Assembly: GCF_013391085.1 (NCBI RefSeq)
Contig: NZ_CP058334.1
Coordinates: forward strand, 1,984,001 to 2,048,000
Length of the DNA stretch: 64,000 nucleotides
Direction of reading: 5' to 3'
From: Natronomonas halophila
GTDB taxonomy: Archaea; Halobacteriota; Halobacteria; Halobacteriales; Haloarculaceae
Part shown: in pieces, positions 59,490 to 64,000 of the stretch
How the letters are laid out: each line of letters opens with the position of its first letter
Numbering within the stretch: position 1 is the stretch's first letter
Notes under the pieces: generated by a model
Databases searched by the model: none
Told to the model about the DNA's origin: nothing
The model's input: the letters and a program-made list of their open reading frames with translations, nothing else
Made by a program: the position numbers and the translations under genes

Positions 59490-61100
59490 GTGGCGAAGCC
59501 AACATTTACCGGCGACCAACGCTACGGTCCATTGATGACGAATCTCGTCACGGACATCGAGGAAACAGTCGCGGAATCGCCCGATGCGACCGCCATCGGT
59601 TTCCGAGGTCAGGAGTTCACGTACGAGGAGTTCTGGGCCCAGACCGGCCAGTTCGCACAGGCGCTGGCCGATTCGGGCGTCGAACCCGGCGACCGGGTCG
59701 GCATCTATCTGCCCAATCTGCCGCAGTACGTCGTCGCCTTCCACGGCGTGCTCCGGGCCGGCGGTATCGTCGTCCCGATGAATCCCCAGTACAAGTCCCG
59801 CGAAATCGAGCATCTGCTCGGCGACAGCGGCGCCGTCGCGGTCGTCACGCTGGCTGACCTCGTCCCGCAGGTTCGGGAGGTTCAGGACGACACCGACGTC
59901 CACACGGTCGTCAGCGTGGCCGGCGACGCCGACGGCGCCACCGAATACGACGAGTTCCTCGCCGAGGACACGCTGGAGACGGTCGCCCGCCAGGACGACG
60001 ACGTCGCCTGCCAGCCCTACACCTCGGGGACGACGGGCACGCCGAAAGGGGTCCTTCTGACCCACCGTAACCTCTCCTTTGAGGCGCGGGCCTCCCCCAA
60101 AATCCACGACGGCATCCACGCCGACGACAAGACGCTCGGCGTCCTCCCGCTGTTCCACATCTACGGCATGACGGTGACGATGCTGGCGACCTTCTACGAG
60201 GGCGGCAGTTTCTGGCCGATGCCCGAATGGGACGCCGGCGAGGCGCTCGAACTCATCGAATCCGAGCAACTCACCATCGTCCACGGGGTGCCGGCGATGT
60301 TCAACGACATGGTCAACCACCCCGACGCCGACGACTACACCCTCTCGTCGGTCCGCTTTGCCAACGCCGGCGGCTCCAGCCTCCCGCTGGAAGTGATGCG
60401 CCGATTCGAAGCACAGTTCGACCCCGAACTGTTCGAGGGCTACGGCCTCACCGAGACGGCGCCGGTCACCCACGCCAACCGGCCCGACGACCGCCGGGCC
60501 GGCTCTATCGGCAAGCCGCTGCCGGGCGTCGAGGCAAAGGTCGTCGACCACGGCTTCAACGAGGTCGACCCCGTTCCCGAGGGCCCCGTCGACGACGAGA
60601 CGGAACTCGACGACGTGGTCGGCGAAATCGTCATCTCCGGCCCCAACGTGATGAAGCAGTACTACGACCGCCCGGGCGCCAACGAGGAGGCCTTCACCTA
60701 CGACGATGACGGCAAGCGCTGGTTCCACACCGAGGACCTCGGTTACTACGACGAGGACGGCTTCTTCTTCATCGTCGACCGCGAAAAGCACATGATCGTC
60801 ACCGGCGGCTACAACGTCTACCCCCGCGAGGTCGAGGAGTTGCTCTTCGAGCACCCCGACGTCGCCGACGCCGCCGTCGTCGGCGTCCCCGACGAACGCC
60901 GCGGCGAGACGGTCACCGCCTTCATCGTCCGCGCGGAGGGTGCCGACGTGACCGAAGACGAGATTCAGGAGTACTGCCTGAACAACCTCGCCGAGTACAA
61001 GTACCCGCGTGAGGTCCACTTCATCGACGAACTGCCGCGGACGACCACCGGCAAGGTCCAGAAGTTCGAACTCGAGGACTTCGAGGACATCGACCAGTAA
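59490..61100 (+). CDS. Acyl-CoA synthetase (AMP-forming ligase)
   Basis: The protein has 536 residues from GTG 59490; an ATG at 59535 is another possible start. The phosphate loop is YTSGTTGTPKG, then EGYGLTETAPV, the WFHTEDLGYYDEDGFFFIVD region and the final Lys in LPRTTTGKVQKFE, all complete for the ANL superfamily. It activates a fatty acid, likely medium or long chain, to acyl-CoA via an adenylate. It begins 6 bp after the kinase stop but probably has separate control. Confidence 0.92.
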   Translation: MAKPTFTGDQRYGPLMTNLVTDIEETVAESPDATAIGFRGQEFTYEEFWAQTGQFAQALADSGVEPGDRVGIYLPNLPQYVVAFHGVLRAGGIVVPMNPQYKSREIEHLLGDSGAVAVVTLADLVPQVREVQDDTDVHTVVSVAGDADGATEYDEFLAEDTLETVARQDDDVACQPYTSGTTGTPKGVLLTHRNLSFEARASPKIHDGIHADDKTLGVLPLFHIYGMTVTMLATFYEGGSFWPMPEWDAGEALELIESEQLTIVHGVPAMFNDMVNHPDADDYTLSSVRFANAGGSSLPLEVMRRFEAQFDPELFEGYGLTETAPVTHANRPDDRRAGSIGKPLPGVEAKVVDHGFNEVDPVPEGPVDDETELDDVVGEIVISGPNVMKQYYDRPGANEEAFTYDDDGKRWFHTEDLGYYDEDGFFFIVDREKHMIVTGGYNVYPREVEELLFEHPDVADAAVVGVPDERRGETVTAFIVRAEGADVTEDEIQEYCLNNLAEYKYPREVHFIDELPRTTTGKVQKFELEDFEDIDQ

Positions 61101-61201
61101 CCCCTGCTCGGTCACTGACCGGCCGTTCAGGCCGGCCTCTAACTACTTGCGTATTTTCGACTGATACTTTTATCAGTCAGAACATATTCCCTTGTCGTAC
61201 T

Positions 61202-64000
61202 ATGGACCGAGAGGCGAGGGGCTCGGGGGATGGGTTCGCGGGGGATGCGGCCGATGGCGATTCCGGCGATTGGCTTCGGGAACGACGGGTGTCGGACCTG
61301 CTTGCGAACGTTCCCGGGATGGTGTATCGGTGCCGAAACGAGCGCGGCTGGCCGATGGCGTTCGTCAGCGAGGCCTGTGCGGAGTTGACCGGCTACGACC
61401 CGGCCGCCCTCGAAGGCGACGAGGTCAGTTGGGGCGAGGACGTCATCGCCGAGGACGAACGCGAAACCGTCTGGGAGACGGTCCAGTCCGAAACCGAAAG
61501 CGAGGGGACGTTCTCGGTGACCTATCGCATCGAGACGGCCGGCGGCGAGAGCCGATGGGTTCGTGACGACGGCCGCGGCATCTTCGAGGACGGTACCCTC
61601 GTCGGCATCGAGGGGGTCATCGTCGACATCACCGAGCGCAAACGACTCGAATCCGAACTCGACGAGGTGTTCGGCCGGGTCTCGGACGCCTTCTTCGCCC
61701 TCGACGAGGAGTGGCGCTTTACCTACCTCAACGAGCGCGCCCACGAACTGATAAACCCCGAGGGGCGACAACTGGCGGGCAAGGACGTCTGGGAGGAGTT
61801 TCCCGACGCCCTCGGCCGGAAGTTCAAGGAGAAATACGAGCGGGCGATGTACGAACAGGAGACCGTCGCCTTCGAGGAGTATTATCCCGGCCCCCTCGAC
61901 AGGTGGTTCGAGGTCCGCGCGTATCCCTCCGAGACGGGACTTTCGGTGTACTTCCGCGACGTCACCGAGCGCAAGGAGCGCGAACAGGAACTCGAACGAT
62001 ACGAGACCATCGTCGAGACGATTCCGGACGGCGCCTACGTCCTCGACGAGGACCACCGCTTCGTCGCACTCAACGGGACGTTCGCCGAGATGACCGGCTA
62101 CGACCGCGAGGAGTTGCTCGGCCGTGACGCCGAGGTGGTAAGCACCGAGCGTGGCCATGAACGCGGCATGGAACTCCGCGAGAAACTCCGGGCGGGCGAC
62201 ATCGACGTCGCGGTACTCGAAGAGGAACTCGAACCGTCTGACGGCGAGTCCTTCGACGTGGAACTCCGGTTTACCGACCTGCGGGACGACGACGGCACCT
62301 TCAGAGGGACGGCCGGCGCCGTCCGCGACATCACCGAGCGCAAGGAACGCCAGCGAGAACTCGAACTGTTTCGAAACCTGCTCGACCGCTCCTCGGACGC
62401 CGTTCTGGTTAGCGACCCCGAGACGGGCCGGATTCTCGACGTCAACGATACGGCCGCCCGTCGACTGAACTACGACCGCGAGGACTTACTCGAGTTGACG
62501 ATTCCCGACATCGAGACGGAAATGACCTCGCAGGCGGACTGGCATTCGTTCATCGAGGACCTTCGGGCCGAAGGCCGAACGACGTTCCGTGGCTCTCACG
62601 AGCGGCAGGACGGGTCGACGTTCCCCGTCGAGGTGAACGTCTCCTACGTCGAACTGAACCGCGAGTACGTCCTGTCGATGGCGCGAGACGTCACCGAACG
62701 GAAGGAATACGAGCGGGAACTCCAGCGGAAGGAACGGCGCTACGAGGCCGTTTTCGAGGACCCGAACATCCTCGTCGGCCTGCTCGACCCCGACGGGACC
62801 GTCCTCGATATCAACCGGACGGCGATGGAGTACGTCGACGCCGACCTCGATGCAGTGACCGGGGAACCCTTCTGGGAGACGCCGTGGTGGGGCGACTCCG
62901 GCGCCGCCAGCGACGAGGTTCGCGAGTGGGTCGAGCGAGCGGCCGACGGCGAGTACGTCGACTTCGAAGCCGACCTCGCCCGCCCCGACGGCGAGCAGTA
63001 CGCGATTGAGGGGTATTTCAGGCCGGTGACGAACGATGAGGGTGAGGTGGTGTCGATAATCGTCTCCGACCGCGACGTGACCGAGCGGAAGCGTCGAGAG
63101 CGCGCACTCGAGGAAAACGAGCGCCGATATCGCGCGCTCGCGGAACATTTCCCGAACGGCATCGTCACGCTGTTCGACCACGACTACGAGTACACCCTCG
63201 CGGCCGGCCGTGGGTTCGAAACCATCAGTTCCGACCCCGCCGACCTCGAAGGCCGGACCTTCGATGAGGTCTGGGACGGGGCGACTGCCGAGAGGTTGCG
63301 GCCGGCCCTCGAGAGTGCCCTCGACGGCGAGGAGCGGTCGGTCGAACTCGACTACGAGGGTCGGGAGTGGATTCTCCACGCCGCGCCGGTCACCGACGAG
63401 GACGGCGAGGTGTTCGCCGGCATGACGATGGCTCAGGACCTCACCGAACGGCGGGCCTACGAGCGCCGACTCGAGGAATCCGAACAGCGGCTACAGGCGC
63501 TCAACCGGCTTAACGAGGTCGTCCGCGACATCTCCGATGCGGTTATCGAGCAATCGACGCGGGACGAAATCGAGCAAATCGCCTGCGAACGCCTCGCCGA
63601 ATCCGACTCCTATGAGTTCGCCTGGGTCGGCGAGACCGACCCGGCGGCCCAGAGCATCGACCGCCGAGCGATGGCCGGCGTCGACGGATATCTCGACGAC
63701 GTGTCGATTTCCATCGACGCGGACGAGGCCGAAAGCGAAGGCCCCACGGGTCGTGCGCTTCGAACCGGCGAGATTCAGACGCTCCAACACGTCCGCGAAT
63801 CCCCGGAGTACGACCCGTGGCGCGGAATCGCCGAGGAGTACGGCTTCCGGGCGTCGGCGGCGATTCCGATTCGCCACGAGGATACGGTTTTCGGCGTACT
63901 GAACGTCTATACCGACCGGCCGGACGGATTCGAGCAGGAGGAACGGACGGTCATCGACCACCTCGGTGAAATCCTCGGCCACGCCATCGCGTCGGTCCAG
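61202..64000 (+). CDS. Very large multi-PAS/GAF signal protein (3' end beyond window)
   Basis: Open from ATG 61202 for at least 933 codons to the window edge. Six successive PAS domains are visible, each ending in a DITERK or DVTERK-like linker (about residues 30-140, 145-255, 260-375, 380-500, 510-625, 635-755), then a GAF domain (about 765-933) cut by the edge. The fifth PAS (EDPNILVGLLDPDGTVLDIN) closely resembles PAS repeats of the protein at 1-2489, and the GAF also resembles its first GAF, so the two are related. The output domain is not visible; HisKA/HATPase or a Bat HTH are both possible. Confidence 0.92.
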   Translation, partial: MDREARGSGDGFAGDAADGDSGDWLRERRVSDLLANVPGMVYRCRNERGWPMAFVSEACAELTGYDPAALEGDEVSWGEDVIAEDERETVWETVQSETESEGTFSVTYRIETAGGESRWVRDDGRGIFEDGTLVGIEGVIVDITERKRLESELDEVFGRVSDAFFALDEEWRFTYLNERAHELINPEGRQLAGKDVWEEFPDALGRKFKEKYERAMYEQETVAFEEYYPGPLDRWFEVRAYPSETGLSVYFRDVTERKEREQELERYETIVETIPDGAYVLDEDHRFVALNGTFAEMTGYDREELLGRDAEVVSTERGHERGMELREKLRAGDIDVAVLEEELEPSDGESFDVELRFTDLRDDDGTFRGTAGAVRDITERKERQRELELFRNLLDRSSDAVLVSDPETGRILDVNDTAARRLNYDREDLLELTIPDIETEMTSQADWHSFIEDLRAEGRTTFRGSHERQDGSTFPVEVNVSYVELNREYVLSMARDVTERKEYERELQRKERRYEAVFEDPNILVGLLDPDGTVLDINRTAMEYVDADLDAVTGEPFWETPWWGDSGAASDEVREWVERAADGEYVDFEADLARPDGEQYAIEGYFRPVTNDEGEVVSIIVSDRDVTERKRRERALEENERRYRALAEHFPNGIVTLFDHDYEYTLAAGRGFETISSDPADLEGRTFDEVWDGATAERLRPALESALDGEERSVELDYEGREWILHAAPVTDEDGEVFAGMTMAQDLTERRAYERRLEESEQRLQALNRLNEVVRDISDAVIEQSTRDEIEQIACERLAESDSYEFAWVGETDPAAQSIDRRAMAGVDGYLDDVSISIDADEAESEGPTGRALRTGEIQTLQHVRESPEYDPWRGIAEEYGFRASAAIPIRHEDTVFGVLNVYTDRPDGFEQEERTVIDHLGEILGHAIASVQ

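Noticed and set aside
58911-61115. Long open frame (over 700 codons) opposite the acyl-CoA synthetase
   Set aside because: It is antisense to a complete ANL-family enzyme. Long empty frames opposite GC-rich haloarchaeal genes are common, and this one has no family motif.

Overview
The window reads as haloarchaeal (class Halobacteria) DNA. The proteins are strongly acidic. Twin-arginine lipoproteins with a following Cys lipobox are common. Many genes have a TATA-like box about 27 bp before the start codon (leaderless transcription), and several families are ones I know from haloarchaea: Bat-type HTH, DICT, GAF/DUF7344-like, KaiC-like ATPase, Agl23, and multi-PAS kinases. I see no rRNA, tRNA or CRISPR array.

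Two compositional zones are visible. Positions 1 to about 34.9 kb are AT-richer, loosely packed and rich in accessory genes, decayed genes and lipoproteins. From about 34.95 kb to the end the DNA is visibly GC-rich and densely packed, like a core chromosome. The boundary lies just after a tyrosine recombinase gene (33819-34928).

Left zone. 1-9.3 kb holds signal-transduction genes (REC/GAF/PAS protein cut by the window edge, REC-PAS protein, GAF-HTH, DICT protein), a DUF952 protein, small proteins, and a type IV pilin with an unusual beta-helix-like tail. 9.4-13.6 kb holds a rhodanese-metallo-beta-lactamase sulfur protein abutting an MFS transporter, a divergent Bat-type regulator, and a nucleoside phosphorylase. 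13.8-18.6 kb is a cluster of Tat lipoproteins with an HTH regulator and a small membrane protein; it contains a triple CCGAAAC operator-like array and a decayed locus. 18.6-20.3 kb holds a cytidine-deaminase-like enzyme and a PAS kinase. 20.6-26.7 kb is a GC-richer metal-handling cassette: permease with an internal Cys domain, ArsR-type regulator, stand-alone HMA chaperone, P1B-ATPase with an atypical CPG motif, and an FmdE-like protein, plus one decayed gene. 27.9-34.9 kb is an integrative element: conjugation-type ATPase, prim-pol, an iteron-like noncoding region, and a two-gene recombinase module.

Right zone. It contains PAS/GAF kinases, the Agl23 membrane protein, a DUF7504-like protein with a transmembrane stalk and tandem repeats, UspA, a CBS/CGL transsulfuration pair convergent with a peroxiredoxin, a GT87 glycosyltransferase, a Rieske protein, an alkaline-phosphatase-superfamily enzyme coupled to GtrA, a two-subunit GMC dehydrogenase, a KaiC-like ATPase coupled to a LOV kinase, an acyl-CoA synthetase, and a very large multi-PAS protein cut by the right edge.

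The best candidate for an undescribed system is at 51.5-54.8 kb. A CHAT (caspase-like) protease faces a 46-residue hydrophobic peptide gene. The protease is preceded by a translationally coupled 31-codon frame and is divergent from a zinc-ribbon protein and a response regulator. A perfect CGTTTCGG/CCGAAACG inverted repeat lies between the two divergent TATA boxes. The same 7-bp core occurs three times in the lipoprotein intergenic region at about 16 kb.
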